Positions 30,229 through 40,123 of a stretch of 64,000 nt of DNA are shown here, piece by piece. Origin of the DNA: Epithemia pelagica (Eukaryota; Bacillariophyta; Bacillariophyceae; Surirellales; Surirellaceae); contig OX337235.1 in assembly GCA_946965045.2 (NCBI GenBank), forward strand, positions 3,481,928-3,545,927, read 5' to 3'. The position numbers were made by a program, and so were the translations under genes. Numbering within the stretch: the stretch's first letter is position 1; each line of letters opens with the position of its first letter. The notes below the pieces were generated by a model, which saw only the letters and a program-made list of their open reading frames with translations, was not told the DNA's origin and did no database searches.

Positions 30229-31371
30229 ATGAGCATGACACTGAAGGAACAAGCATCGCAGTCGGGCCTTGTCCTTTTGGACGAGACAGCCGAATGGAAT
30301 GGAAACGATTGGCCTCTTCTTGAGGGAGGATGGCGTTACGATCATGCATCGGTCGTACTGGATCATCTCGGTAAGGACAAGGATTACAAGAATAACCAGG
30401 AACAAACTGTCGTCGTGTTCGGAGGATATCAAACAGGTCAAGGCTGTGTCAACTCCGTTCTGTTATTGAATATCGCAAACACAGACAAGCAATGGCGAGA
30501 AGGACCAGCCATGAACAAGAGTCGTTGTGCACATGCCGCTGTTGTGTGCAACGGAGAGGTCTACGTAGTGGGAGGTCGCAATAGAGAACGTTTGGACTGC
30601 ATCGAACAAATTGATGCCAATGATCTGCTACAATCATCGTTAGCCACAAGCAGCGCACATGAGAATCATTGGAGGAGATTGAGATGTCGATTATCAACGC
30701 GAAGGGATGGATGTTGTGCTGTTGCGGTTCACAACCGATACATCGTTGTAATGGGTGGCTACAGCAATCGTTATTTGTCGTCGGTGGATATAATTGATAC
30801 CAGTAACCACAGTGTCACTGTGGGACCATGCCTTAACGTTCCACGAGGATGGTGTGCCAGTGTGGTCATTAGCCACCGCATCTTTGTCGTTGGAGGGCAT
30901 AACAAGCATGCCAATCTTGACTCGGTGGAGTATTTGGACTATGCAACTACAACACCCTATGACAGTGATGATATAAAAAAGGAGACTGGTTCAACAGTCA
31001 TTTCCTTCTCGTCCACCTGGATCACTCATTGTGAGTTGGTGCTTTCCAATCGACGAAGTTCTTGTGCAGGGGTTGCCGTGGGATCTTGTCTGGTGGTGGC
31101 GGGAGGATGCACTCCAACCGTGGAAGTCTTGGATACGAACCGAAACCGCGTGTGGAATCTTCCACGTCTCGAAAATCCCGATGAAGGCTGCAGTATGGTG
31201 ACTGTTGCCAATCAAATTGCCGTGATTGGTGGATTTCGTAATGCTTCCTGTGCGACATTACCTCTACTGGACAAGAATACGTGGTGTTTTCGTCGACTCT
31301 GTGAGCAACCTCGGAACGACTGGTTGGGTATCCGATATGTCAATAGAACATCCGGCACTACCTCGACATAA
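30229..31371 (+). CDS. Kelch-repeat beta-propeller protein, paralogue 1
   Basis: 380 residues from ATG 30229 (MSMTLKEQASQSGLVLLDE). Six Kelch units are visible by their double-Gly strands: VVVFGGY, VYVVGG, IVVMGGY, IFVVGGH, CLVVAGG and IAVIGGF, consistent with a six-bladed propeller. Between them lie the family's WREGPAMNKSRCAHAAVVCN and RNRVWNLP-type blocks. There is no BTB, F-box or signal peptide, so it is a stand-alone propeller, likely a cytosolic or nuclear protein-binding module; partners are unknown. Single exon. Gene plus ~400 bp of 3' flank are repeated in inverted orientation at 34874-36504. It ends IRYVNRTSGTTST, shorter than the other copies, because an early stop has cut the tail. 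Confidence 0.88.
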   Translation: MSMTLKEQASQSGLVLLDETAEWNGNDWPLLEGGWRYDHASVVLDHLGKDKDYKNNQEQTVVVFGGYQTGQGCVNSVLLLNIANTDKQWREGPAMNKSRCAHAAVVCNGEVYVVGGRNRERLDCIEQIDANDLLQSSLATSSAHENHWRRLRCRLSTRRDGCCAVAVHNRYIVVMGGYSNRYLSSVDIIDTSNHSVTVGPCLNVPRGWCASVVISHRIFVVGGHNKHANLDSVEYLDYATTTPYDSDDIKKETGSTVISFSSTWITHCELVLSNRRSSCAGVAVGSCLVVAGGCTPTVEVLDTNRNRVWNLPRLENPDEGCSMVTVANQIAVIGGFRNASCATLPLLDKNTWCFRRLCEQPRNDWLGIRYVNRTSGTTST

Positions 31372-32009
31372 TATCGTAAACGAATGAGGACCAAGACATG
31401 CCATGGTGGTGGTAAAGAAAAGGATTGCACCTGAGATGTGCAACAGATTGCATGTTTCGTGAAAGACGGAGGAAGCAATATCATGGATCATACTGTCAAA
31501 CAGTTGTTCTGTGTACGTTGCAAGATTTTCAGCTGATCATGTCACTTCTTAGCTACGTTGTGAATCCTTTTCGTAAATAAAAAGATGCTGCAACTCATTC
31601 TTTACAGGAGTGGCTTGCTGTGTCGAAAAGACGACATTACAAACGGACTGGGATCCAAGAGCAACTCGTTGTAGCATGTTTGGAAGGCAAAGGATGAATT
31701 TCTTTGGAATGTCATGGCGTTTGTGGCAGTCGGATATGCCTAGTATGATGCCAGATTCCTCCTGGTCGTCCTAGCGCCATTGTCGTGATGCATGCATCCG
31801 CCTGCAGCATACTGGAAGACTTGTGTGTGTAGTTGTATTAGCTGGAGGCTTTTCTCAAGAGCGGGGGTGTCTCTGTCGTCGCTGGTCGCTGGGCTCGTCT
31901 CTTTTTTATTAGCGCTCGGTTTCAGACAGAAAATCGAATCTATTACCTACCTAGAGTTCGTGATATTCGTGACTCGTTTTTCACCCTACCTGTAGTACGA
32001 ACCACTTGG
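31372..32009. other. Duplicated non-coding flanks of Kelch genes
   Basis: 31380-31815 is the 3' flank of paralogue 1 and matches, inverted, the flank of paralogue 3 (34874-35268 plus part of the left side of 34292). 31850-32009 matches the 5' region of paralogue 3 (36525-36650; shared AGAGCGGGGGTGTCT and GTGACTCGTTTTTCACCCT), so an orphan Kelch promoter lies here without its gene. Confidence 0.7.
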
Positions 32010-32265
32010 TGTGTTTCAAAGGATCCATCATAAATCAACACCAAATTTTGTCGTGATTGTTGTTGTTGTTGTGGTTGTGAATGGTGGAGGACTCGTGAAA
32101 AGCTATTGTAGGAGTCGTGGTGGTGGTCCATGCCACGATAAAAGGCACCAGACACGCCCAAAAAAACAGAACCAACCTCGATTTGGATTGTGCGACTCTC
32201 ATCATTATCCTTGGTGTGATCTATCTATACTGTGAAAAAGAGGGTCTTCTCCTCCTTCTTTGTTT
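32010..32265 (-). pseudogene. 5' fragment of the 26927-28573 gene, duplicated
   Basis: Minus-strand reading includes GMDHHHDSYN and RVLHHSQPQQQQQSRQ. This corresponds to the DNA around MFSLVLHHSQPQRQQRQQ of the gene at 26927-28573, and the upstream part matches its 5' UTR (CTTGGTGTGATCTATC against CTTGGTGTGATCGATC). Only about the first 90 codons are present, with frame changes. It has joined the Kelch-promoter duplication to its left, a mosaic produced by segmental duplication. Confidence 0.75.
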
Positions 32266-32566
32266 GCGCCATCCAAGACTCGTGAGTATCCCACTGTAAT
32301 AAGGAGAAACTCGCAAAAGGTCTTTGGAGGGCTGCAATTGTATGGACATGACAAAACTCTCGGTGACACCATATTGCTTTGTCATTTTCTACTACAAGGA
32401 TTTTCACATGTTATCTCAATAGGCGACGCTGCCATGTAGAAAACCATTCCATGGATCGAGAACAGAATGATTCGAGTTTTGCCATTGTAGGACATACCTG
32501 CAACAAGATGCTCCTTTCTTCTAGTTTCATCCTTCCCTGTTTCACCGCGTCGCGTGGAAATGGTCC

Positions 32567-33697
32567 TCAGGCGTTTCCTATTAATGTCGAGGTACTGCAG
32601 GATGTTCCATGGACATGTCGGATCCCTACTCCTTCCCGAACATGGCACCGCCATTCATGGGGCTGCTGCTCACAGAGTCGGCCAAAACAGCAGGTATACT
32701 TGTCCATGAGTGGCAATGTCGCACAGGTAAAATCTCCACGCCCACCAATTGTGGCAATGTGGTTGGCAACCCTCACCATACTAAAGCCATTCTGATTCAT
32801 TCCACTGGATGCGAGATTCCACACGCAGTTGCGGTTCGTATCCATGACTTGCACGGTTGGATTGTCTCGTCCTCCCGCCACAACGAGACAGGATCCCACG
32901 GGAACCGCGGTGTAAAAGTATCGACATTCCGAAAGCACCAATTTCGAATAAGTGGTCCAAGTGGACGACAATGAAAGGACTGTAGTAGCCGTGTTCTCCC
33001 TTGTCTCCTCATTGTCAATTGCAACGTCCAAATATTCGACCGAGCGTTCTGCGCAGCCACCAACGACAAAGATGCGGTGACCAATGACCGCGCTGCCACA
33101 CCATGATCGAGGAACAGTCATGGATGGCCCCTCCATGACAGTATGGTTGCTGGTATCAATAATATCTACCGATGACAAGTCTTTCCAGATGCACCATCCA
33201 CCCATTACAACAATCAATCGGTTGTGAACCGCAACAGCAGCACATCCCATTCGCGTCGTCGACAATCGACAATTTAATGTCGTCCAAGGGCTCTTATATG
33301 TGCTGCTTGGCGTGAAAGATGATTGCAGCAAATCTTTGGAATCAATTCGTTCCAAACAATCCAAACTTGACATGGAACCTGCAGTGTCTGTTCCTCCTAT
33401 AACGTAGATGCCTCCATTGCAGACAACAGCGGCATGTTGACAACGTTTCTTGTTCATGGGTGGCCCTTCTCGCCACTGTTTGTTTGGTTCTGCTAAATTC
33501 AGTACAAGAACGGAATTGGTGGCACCTACTTGTTTCACTCCTCCCAACACGACGACCGTATGATCAAGTACGACCGTAGCATGACGCTCTCGCCACCCAC
33601 CCTCAAGAGGAGGCCAGTCATCCTCATTCCATCTTGGTGTCTCGTCCAGCAGGACAAGGCCCGACTGCCATGCTTGTTCTTTCAGTGTCATGGTCAT
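32567..33697 (-). CDS. Kelch-repeat beta-propeller protein, paralogue 2
   Basis: 376 residues from ATG 33697 (MTMTLKEQAWQSGLVLLDE). Six propeller strands are seen: TVVVLGGV, IYVIGG, LIVVMGGW, IFVVGGC, CLVVAGG and IATIGGRG. It is closest to paralogue 4 (51416-52621): both have RSWCGSAVIGHRIFVVGG, KLVLSECRYFYTAVPVGS and LPLMDKYT. The DNA 3' of the two genes also matches for at least 200 bp, in inverted orientation. Directly upstream (33722-34138) is a truncated Kelch 5' stub in the same direction. No extra domain is fused to the propeller, so a protein-interaction role is likely; the substrate is unknown. Confidence 0.88.
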   Translation of the reverse strand: MTMTLKEQAWQSGLVLLDETPRWNEDDWPPLEGGWRERHATVVLDHTVVVLGGVKQVGATNSVLVLNLAEPNKQWREGPPMNKKRCQHAAVVCNGGIYVIGGTDTAGSMSSLDCLERIDSKDLLQSSFTPSSTYKSPWTTLNCRLSTTRMGCAAVAVHNRLIVVMGGWCIWKDLSSVDIIDTSNHTVMEGPSMTVPRSWCGSAVIGHRIFVVGGCAERSVEYLDVAIDNEETRENTATTVLSLSSTWTTYSKLVLSECRYFYTAVPVGSCLVVAGGRDNPTVQVMDTNRNCVWNLASSGMNQNGFSMVRVANHIATIGGRGDFTCATLPLMDKYTCCFGRLCEQQPHEWRCHVREGVGIRHVHGTSCSTSTLIGNA

Positions 33698-33721
33698 GGC
33701 TCCAAACGATGACTGCTGAAT

Positions 33722-34138
33722 TTATGAGGATCGAGACACTGTATTGTGAGAGGTTCTTGGGTTTGCTGCTGCTTTCTGCTGCTCTGATGGGTGCGGACTG
33801 AAAGCACGACTGACTTGACGAAATGGATGGATCGATGGGTAGCTTCGTCGCGAGACATATGGACCGCAATAGTCACACAAAACGACCTCCAAATCATTCG
33901 AAATACCGATCTGTCCGTCTTGTCGATATCCACCCAACACAACGACGGTTGGTCCCCTGTTGTTGTTGTTGTTCTTGTTCTTGTTGTCCTTCGTATTATT
34001 GGGATGATGGAGAACAACCGAAGCATGATCGTAACGCCATCCACCCTCGAGAGGCGGCCAGGCATTTCGATTCCATTGTGCTGTCTCGTCCAAAAGGACA
34101 AGGCCCAACTGCCATGCTTGTTCTTGCAGGGGTGTCAT
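33722..34138 (-). pseudogene. Kelch gene 5' stub (first blade only)
   Basis: ATG 34138 opens MTPLQEQAWQLGLVLLDE and runs through the first propeller strand (TVVVLGGYRQDG). After ISNDLEVVLCDYCG the frame continues into sequence unlike Kelch and stops at 33722, only 25 bp before the start of paralogue 2. Without blades 2-6 it cannot fold as a propeller. The same stub-then-gene order occurs at 29964/30229, showing that the pair was duplicated as a unit. Confidence 0.8.
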
Positions 34139-34291
34139 TTAGTCTGAGCGTGGGAGGAGGAAACGTTGAAGTTTTGGGAAAAAAGGGAATTGTCTATTCT
34201 TCCAGCTGCCGCGCCTCCCCGCTATCTAGCTAGAGGGTCCGGTCGACCAACTACAACTACAGTAATCCAGTATGCTGCTGGCGGAGGCATT

Positions 34292-34873
34292 CAAGGTTGC
34301 TACTACGTCACGTCACGGGCCACAACCGTGACGTGACGCCGTCAAATAGTGACGGGAATATGTTCCCGTCAGGTTTTTCCCGTCACTTTCGTCAATTTTG
34401 GGATATTGATAAGACAAAAGGGATGTATGATAGAAATATGATGTTTTGACTGTATGTATCATGATTAATGGTCTCTGATGTCTGCAAATGGTGCCTGAAG
34501 TGGACGGAAGCTCCACTTCGTCTCCTTTTCCAAGGATGAATCCCCAAAGTTTGTCCTTGTCCCGTCACAGTAGTGGTTCTGACATCCAACCACGGTAAGT
34601 CAACATCGATCATACACACATAATAGTTATGACCATGCATGATCATCAATGGTTGATTGTTGCTCATTCCTTGGATCACTTTGGATGCCATTTTTGTGCG
34701 TTTCTCGACGTATTTGTTTGCCTACAAAAGATCCACAAAAGATTTTTTTGTTTCCCGTCACTTTTTTCATTCCCGTCATTCGTCACAGCCTGATGGCCTG
34801 ACGTGACGTCGTCAATTTTACGTCACGTCACGTGACGTGCGTCAATTGTGACGTCGTCACAGTAGCATCCTTG
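34292..34873. mobile_element. hAT-like MITE, 582 bp, in the Kelch 3' flank
   Basis: Ends are imperfect inverted repeats: CAAGGTTGCTACTACGTCAC on the left, and CAAGGATGCTACTGTGACGA read from the right. Many GTGACG/CGTCAC motifs lie near both ends. The flanks are GAGGCATT and GAGGCATG, an 8-bp duplication with one mismatch. The inverted duplicate of this region at about 31780-31815 lacks the insert and keeps one copy of the site, so it serves as an empty-site control. There is no transposase; the internal open frame of about 100 codons has no recognised domain. The hAT assignment rests on the 8-bp duplication and the CA-starting ends. Confidence 0.75.
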
Positions 34874-35268
34874 GAGGCATGCATCCTGACAATGACACTA
34901 GGACGACCAGGAGGAATCTGGTATCCTACTAGGCATATCCGACTGCCACAAACGGCATGCATTCGAAGGAAATTCCTGTGCGCTCCTATATGTGCAATGA
35001 TACAAACTGGATGCCTTCGAAACATGCTACAACGAGTTGCTCTTGGACGATCTCAGTCCGTTTGTCAGGTCTTTTTCGACACAGCCAGCCACTCCTGTAA
35101 AGTGTGAGTTGCACCCTTTCATTTACTACTAGGATTCACAACGTAGCTAAGAAGAGACAGGATCAGCTGAAAATCTTGGAACGTACACAAAAGAACTGTT
35201 TGACAGTACGATCCATGATAGTGCTTCCTCAGTGTTTCACGTAGTAACATGGAATCTGTTGCACAGAA
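34874..35268. other. 3' flank of Kelch paralogue 3, duplicated elsewhere
   Basis: Matches the 3' flank of paralogue 1 (31372-31790) in inverted orientation, including ACAACGTAGCTAAGAAG and the GTTGCTCTTGGA region. No gene. Confidence 0.7.
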
Positions 35269-36504
35269 TCAGATGCAATCCTTCTCTTTACCACCACCAC
35301 CATGGCATGTCTTGGCCCTCATTCGTTTACAATTTGATGTCGAGGTAGTGCAGGATGTTCTATTGACATAATATCGGATACCCATTCCTTCCCGAAACTG
35401 CTGGTACCAGTCGTTCCGAGGTTGCTCACAGAGTTTACGGAAACACCACGTATTCTTGTCCATTAGTGGCAATGTCGCACAGGAAGTGTTGCGAAATGCA
35501 CCAATCACGGCAATTTGATTGTCAACAGTCACTAGACTGCAGCTATGGCGGTCATTTTCCAAGAGCGGGAGATTCCACACGCGGTTGCGGTGTGTATCCA
35601 AGGCTTCCACAGTTGAACCCCATCCTCCCGCCACCACCAGACAAGATCCCAGGGCCCCCACTGCACAAGGACTTCGTCCACTGGAAAGCACCAACTCAGA
35701 ATGAGTGGTCCAACTGGACGAGAATGAAATAACCATACCAACAGTCTGCTCCTTTGACTCTTGATTGTCGCATGGCATTGTTGTAAAGTCTACATACTCC
35801 ACAGAGTTAAGTTCGCCGCCCTCGTTATAACCTCCAACGACAAAGATGCGGTGACCAATGACCACACAGCCACACAATCGTCGTGGAACATTCATGGATG
35901 GTCCCGCAGTGACAGTGTGCTGGTTCCTGCTGGTATCAATAATATCCACCGACGACAAAAAACGATCGTGGTAGCCACCCATTGCCACAAGGAATCGATT
36001 GTGAACCGCAACCGCACGACATGATCTTCGTCCCGTGGATAAGCGACAATTCAATGTCACCCAATGGATCTTCTGCTGTGAACTTGTTGAAGTCGAAGAT
36101 GCTTGCAGCAAATCATTGGCACCGATTCGTTCAATGCAATCCAAATTTGGTCCATTGTTTCCTCCCATAACGTAGATACCTCCATTGCACACAACAGCGG
36201 CGTGTCCAAAACGTGTCTTGTTCATGGGCGGTCCTTCTCGCCATTGTTTGTCTGTTGTGTTTGCGAGATTCAATAACAGAACGGAGTTGACAAAGCCTTG
36301 ACCATTTTGATATCCTCCCAACACAACGACGGTTTGTTCCTGGCTATTCTTGTCCGTACCGAGATGATGATCCAGTACGACCGAAGCATGTTCGTCACGC
36401 CATCGACCCACAAGAGGAGGCCAGTCGTTTTTATCCCATTCTGCTGCCTCGTTCAAAAGGACAAGGCCCGATTGTCGCGCTTGTTCTTGCGGTGTCATTG
36501 TCAT
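35269..36504 (-). CDS. Kelch-repeat beta-propeller protein, paralogue 3
   Basis: 411 residues from ATG 36504 (MTMTPQEQARQSGLVLLNE), chosen because all paralogues share this start; the frame extends upstream to a non-supported start at 36618. Six strands: TVVVLGGY, IYVMGGNN, FLVAMGGY, IFVVGGYN, CLVVAGGW and IAVIGAFR, the last blade having Ala for the second Gly. It is closest to paralogue 1 and continues to a longer C-terminus (KRMRAKTCHGGGGKEKD), suggesting that paralogue 1 lost its tail by an early stop. The promoter side at 36525-36660 is copied at 31850-32009. Confidence 0.87.
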   Translation of the reverse strand: MTMTPQEQARQSGLVLLNEAAEWDKNDWPPLVGRWRDEHASVVLDHHLGTDKNSQEQTVVVLGGYQNGQGFVNSVLLLNLANTTDKQWREGPPMNKTRFGHAAVVCNGGIYVMGGNNGPNLDCIERIGANDLLQASSTSTSSQQKIHWVTLNCRLSTGRRSCRAVAVHNRFLVAMGGYHDRFLSSVDIIDTSRNQHTVTAGPSMNVPRRLCGCVVIGHRIFVVGGYNEGGELNSVEYVDFTTMPCDNQESKEQTVGMVISFSSSWTTHSELVLSSGRSPCAVGALGSCLVVAGGWGSTVEALDTHRNRVWNLPLLENDRHSCSLVTVDNQIAVIGAFRNTSCATLPLMDKNTWCFRKLCEQPRNDWYQQFREGMGIRYYVNRTSCTTSTSNCKRMRAKTCHGGGGKEKDCI

Positions 36505-36706
36505 GCTACAGAACAGACCACGTTTTGATAAGAGCGGGGGTGTCTGTCGTCGCTCGTCGTTCGGTTTGCTGCGATGGAAAATCGGATCGTGATTCGTGAT
36601 TCGTGACTCGTTTTTCACCCTCGATAGTACGAACCACTTCTTGTGGTTTCAAATGATGTCCATATTATATAACCAATAAAGTGTCCGAAGGAGTGTTATT
36701 GCTCAC

Positions 36707-37135
36707 ATGGTCTATGGGGATGATGGTCACGGACTCTGGATCCAATGGTTCTGTCATTATCAAGGTTACTCTCCAAAAATACTAGAGATTCGAGATAGAC
36801 ATAGACGTTGCGCGTTTCAATTGCCCAAGGATACACCCCACATAGCACAGATAGCAAGACGATCACATGATGTTGGCATAGGTGGCACAACAACAACAAC
36901 AACAACAACGAGGACCACCATTGCTTCTTCCCATGGAATCTTGAGAGACTATCAAACAATAGAAACCGTCCTTATTCTTATGATTTGTATCATTCTCTCG
37001 GCTCTCCTCCTCTCAACCACCTACCTCCATATAAGGAAGTTACTAAATAGCAAGCTGTGGATCTATCAAACGTGTCGCGCACGCATTCCAACCTTCGGAC
37101 ATGGATACGGATACCATACCCAACGACGACAATGA
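36707..37135 (+). CDS. Small single-span membrane protein candidate
   Basis: 142 codons from ATG 36707 (MVYGDDGHGLWIQWFCHYQG). A Thr run (GGTTTTTTTTRTT) precedes one clear hydrophobic span, TVLILMICIILSALLLSTTY (about residues 86-107), followed by a basic tail (HIRKLLNSKLWIYQTCRARI). No homology is recognised. The span and positive-inside tail look real, but there is no independent evidence of expression. From 37136 to 37515 nothing else is supported. Confidence 0.4.
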   Translation: MVYGDDGHGLWIQWFCHYQGYSPKILEIRDRHRRCAFQLPKDTPHIAQIARRSHDVGIGGTTTTTTTTRTTIASSHGILRDYQTIETVLILMICIILSALLLSTTYLHIRKLLNSKLWIYQTCRARIPTFGHGYGYHTQRRQ

Positions 37136-37515
37136 GCACGGGTGTCTCGTGACGACGACGACGACAAGTCTCCAAACCCATCGCATGGAGAGACTGTGTA
37201 CCAAGAAAATGTCGTCGTGGTGAATCATGGATTGCAGACTATGGTTTCGCGGTTGCTCCGGATCGTTTCGTTGGTAGGGTGGTGGTTGTGTGTGATACAA
37301 GGACATTTTATGACAAGAAGAGAAACAGTCCTGCTGCGGCAACACACCCCACACGCTACAGTGTTCTGGACTCACTCCTCATCCACTCGACACTTGGACT
37401 CGTACATGGGTATCTGTGTGTGCCACCCAGAATACCCTGCTCTATAGATGCGGCTGTCGCCATGGTGTTGTGTGCGGGAAAGGTGTTTTGGTTCTTGAGC
37501 TAGTCGCCGTGGTCA

Positions 37516-38817
37516 TCATGACTCCGTGGTTTTGTTGTTGTGGTTGTCGTCTTTGGTGTCGTCCTGGTCTTTTGTTTCGTCGAGTCGTCCCAAATAGGCC
37601 AGACAGGCGACTTGATGCACAATGTGCGCCGTCAACCCCCAAATGCGATAGGGTTCCGCCTTGTTGTCGTTGTCTTTCTTGTTTTGGTTGTCCTTGTCGT
37701 CCTTGGGATACAAATAGGTTCGCACCCAAAAGGTTTGACCGCCCGTCCATTCCACGGCATACTTTTCCTCGGATAAATGACCCTGCGATTCCAAAAAATA
37801 CGACAGGGGTACCGAAAAGACAGCCTCGACTTCGTCGGGAGAGGCCGTCACCCAGTTCTTCCAGTCATGACGACCATTGGTGACAGTTGGTGGCGTTGGA
37901 GTAATGGTGGTTGTCTTGGTCTGGACATTCGGGTCTGCTGCGGCTGATTCTGGTGATTTTTGTTGTCGTTCGTGTGCTTGTCGATTCCAATCGATGACTC
38001 CGACCATGGGTGTGACACAGAGGCCATGTTTGGATTCGACGGCCGGCAATCGACACAGTGGCGTAACGGCGCGAGCGTGCAATCCCACTTCTTCCCAGGC
38101 TTCCCGTACGGCTGTGGTCCAATCATTGCCGTCATCTTGGGCATCTTGTCGACCTCCCGGACAACAGACTTCGCCGGGATGCGAATTGAGATGCCAAGGA
38201 CGTTGCGTCAACAAAACGTGGAGTTCGGGTTGTGCTGGTGGTGGTGGAGATGCCGTACTGTCCTTGTTGTCGTCCTTGTCTTGGGACGTCTCGGGAGTGG
38301 GCCATAAAAACAAGGGGACCAACACACTGGCTCGTTTTCGATGGCGCAACAAGACATGTTCCTTGGCTTGCATCCCCACGGTTTGCAATAGATGCTTCCA
38401 ATCTTCCTTGTCAGTCTCGACACGAGTAGTGATAGGGACAGCAGGTGGTGTGCTAGTGCTCGTCGTCGTCATGGCCGCAGAGACAACGTGTGGAACACGA
38501 CGATTCCTCCAAGTCGACAAGACTCCAAACCACCCCGATAGCAGCCACACCAAGAAGAAAAATGACCCGCGTCGAACCTTGAAAGAATGGTTCTTGTGGT
38601 GGTGCTGGTATGAGCTCCTCAAGGACAACGAGGACGACGACAACGACGACACACACAAGAATCGACACACAAGAATCGTCTCGAGCATGCAACAGCAACA
38701 GCACCAACACCCAAAAAACAGCAGGAGCAGTGGTTGTGTGGTGGTGGTTGTGTGTTCGCTTGTTGTGTGGTTTGTAAAAGCTGCTCGTTGGCAATTTGCA
38801 ACGCGCGCAACTCCCAT
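37516..38817 (-). CDS. Nudix hydrolase, CoA-diphosphatase (NUDT7/8) type
   Basis: 433 residues from ATG 38817 (MGVARVANCQ); an internal ATG at 38472 (MTTTSTSTPP) would skip a Cys/Leu-rich hydrophobic N-terminus that may be a targeting signal. The catalytic centre starts at about residue 205: LLTQRPWHLNSHPGEVCCPG is the CoA-diphosphatase signature, immediately followed by the Nudix box G-RQDAQDDGNDWTTAV-REAWEEVGL with its metal-binding REAWEE (~236-241). Such enzymes cut CoA or acyl-CoA into 3',5'-ADP and (acyl-)phosphopantetheine with Mg2+ or Mn2+. Low-complexity insertions rich in N, D, K and T lie in the loop after WNRQAHERQQ and at the C-terminus. The end is TTES, not a peroxisomal SKL signal. 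Its promoter side faces the nested transposon at 38999. Confidence 0.85.
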   Translation of the reverse strand: MGVARVANCQRAAFTNHTTSEHTTTTTQPLLLLFFGCWCCCCCMLETILVCRFLCVSSLSSSSLSLRSSYQHHHKNHSFKVRRGSFFFLVWLLSGWFGVLSTWRNRRVPHVVSAAMTTTSTSTPPAVPITTRVETDKEDWKHLLQTVGMQAKEHVLLRHRKRASVLVPLFLWPTPETSQDKDDNKDSTASPPPPAQPELHVLLTQRPWHLNSHPGEVCCPGGRQDAQDDGNDWTTAVREAWEEVGLHARAVTPLCRLPAVESKHGLCVTPMVGVIDWNRQAHERQQKSPESAAADPNVQTKTTTITPTPPTVTNGRHDWKNWVTASPDEVEAVFSVPLSYFLESQGHLSEEKYAVEWTGGQTFWVRTYLYPKDDKDNQNKKDNDNKAEPYRIWGLTAHIVHQVACLAYLGRLDETKDQDDTKDDNHNNKTTES

Positions 38818-39582
38818 ACTCACACTCGCGTTGGACGGTTGTCGCCGGTGTAGAGTGTAGATCTCTTTTCTCTTTGTTGGTTGGAGCTTGGAGTTCTATT
38901 TGTCTATAGTACCTCCGGCTGAGCGGTTGTGTTGTGGTCGATTCTGGGAGAACGCGCCCTTGTCGCTTGTCTGGCTAGCTAGCCACCTCTGTTGCGTGCA
39001 GGGTGTGGAAGTCAATGCACAGGACCTGCCAACTTAACTTTACCCCTTAAAGTCAAGTCACAAAAGTTGACTGACTTAACTTCATCCACCAAAATCACGG
39101 CCAACCATCAGGCAACTTGACTTTATACATAAAGTCATCCAACCAGATCCTCATGACTTGACTTCTAGAGTTAAAGTCAGAGACTCAAATACACTGACTT
39201 GACTTTAAGTATAGTTGACTTGACTTAAAGTCAATGACTTCATGACTTAAAGTCAACTTCACCCCATACTACGCACAGAAACATTGGTATTTGTTACTGC
39301 GGACACGGAGATATACGAGGGAAGTTGTGAAGTCACTGTCATATAGAAGTTGACTTGACTTGGGACATAAAGTCACTAGCAGTAATATGGTTGACTTGAC
39401 TTTAAGTACCCCCCAGCGGGGGTGAGTAGTCGGGTCGCATATGTGTCGTGCTTTTGGTGTGCAAACTCTTACTCACCCCCAAGGCGCGACCTCTGCGCTC
39501 CCAGTACTGACACAAACCTCCAAACGACCACCTGCATTCATCGCGGCAATGGAGATATGGAGCCGTGCTTACGGACCCTACA

Positions 39583-39762
39583 ATGTCTTCTTCGTCACAC
39601 AAACGCCGTCGCACTTCCCAGAAATCCATTAGAAAGCTACATGCTTCCCGCGGCGTGGCCATTCCTCCTGCATCCGAAGCAAAAGGAGAATCAAGCGTCC
39701 TCATCACAGAACCCACCACAAACGCGTTGGAGGGAGATGAGGGCGGGATGAGGGCGAGATGA
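39583..39762 (+). CDS. Short ORF in transposon copy B, MSSSSHKR type
   Basis: 59 residues from ATG 39583: MSSSSHKRRRTSQKSIRK then a short Ala/Glu-rich tail. It is the counterpart of the 271-residue ORF of copy A (MSSSSHKRQKLSQKQVRE). Similarity fades after about 20 residues, and this copy ends early. Conservation of the coding start at the same place in two copies suggests it was once the first exon of the transposon's own protein. Confidence 0.45.
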   Translation: MSSSSHKRRRTSQKSIRKLHASRGVAIPPASEAKGESSVLITEPTTNALEGDEGGMRAR

Positions 39763-40123
39763 GACAATGGACTTTCACCATGTCGAAGAGTCATGGTGGA
39801 TGAGGTATAGTGCTTTCTATATGGGGCTGGATTTTTGCATTACACGACAGGTGACAATACGGTTCCTAACGATCAATCGTGTTCTCATGTCTTTTCCATC
39901 TGATTCTTGATCGGATGAAGCCTTGTTCAGTGTTCTCATGATCCGATTGAAAACAAGAGAGGAACTGGAAAAGGAGGAGGTAGAAAATTCGACGGATTAT
40001 GAAGCTCATTTGGTCAATCGGATGCCGATGGCATGTCTCAGAGAGAACGACGTGGGCTCGAGGCATAATGAAACAAGAACGACATGCAGTTCCACAACAG
40101 CAACAACGACCTCGGGAGGAAGG

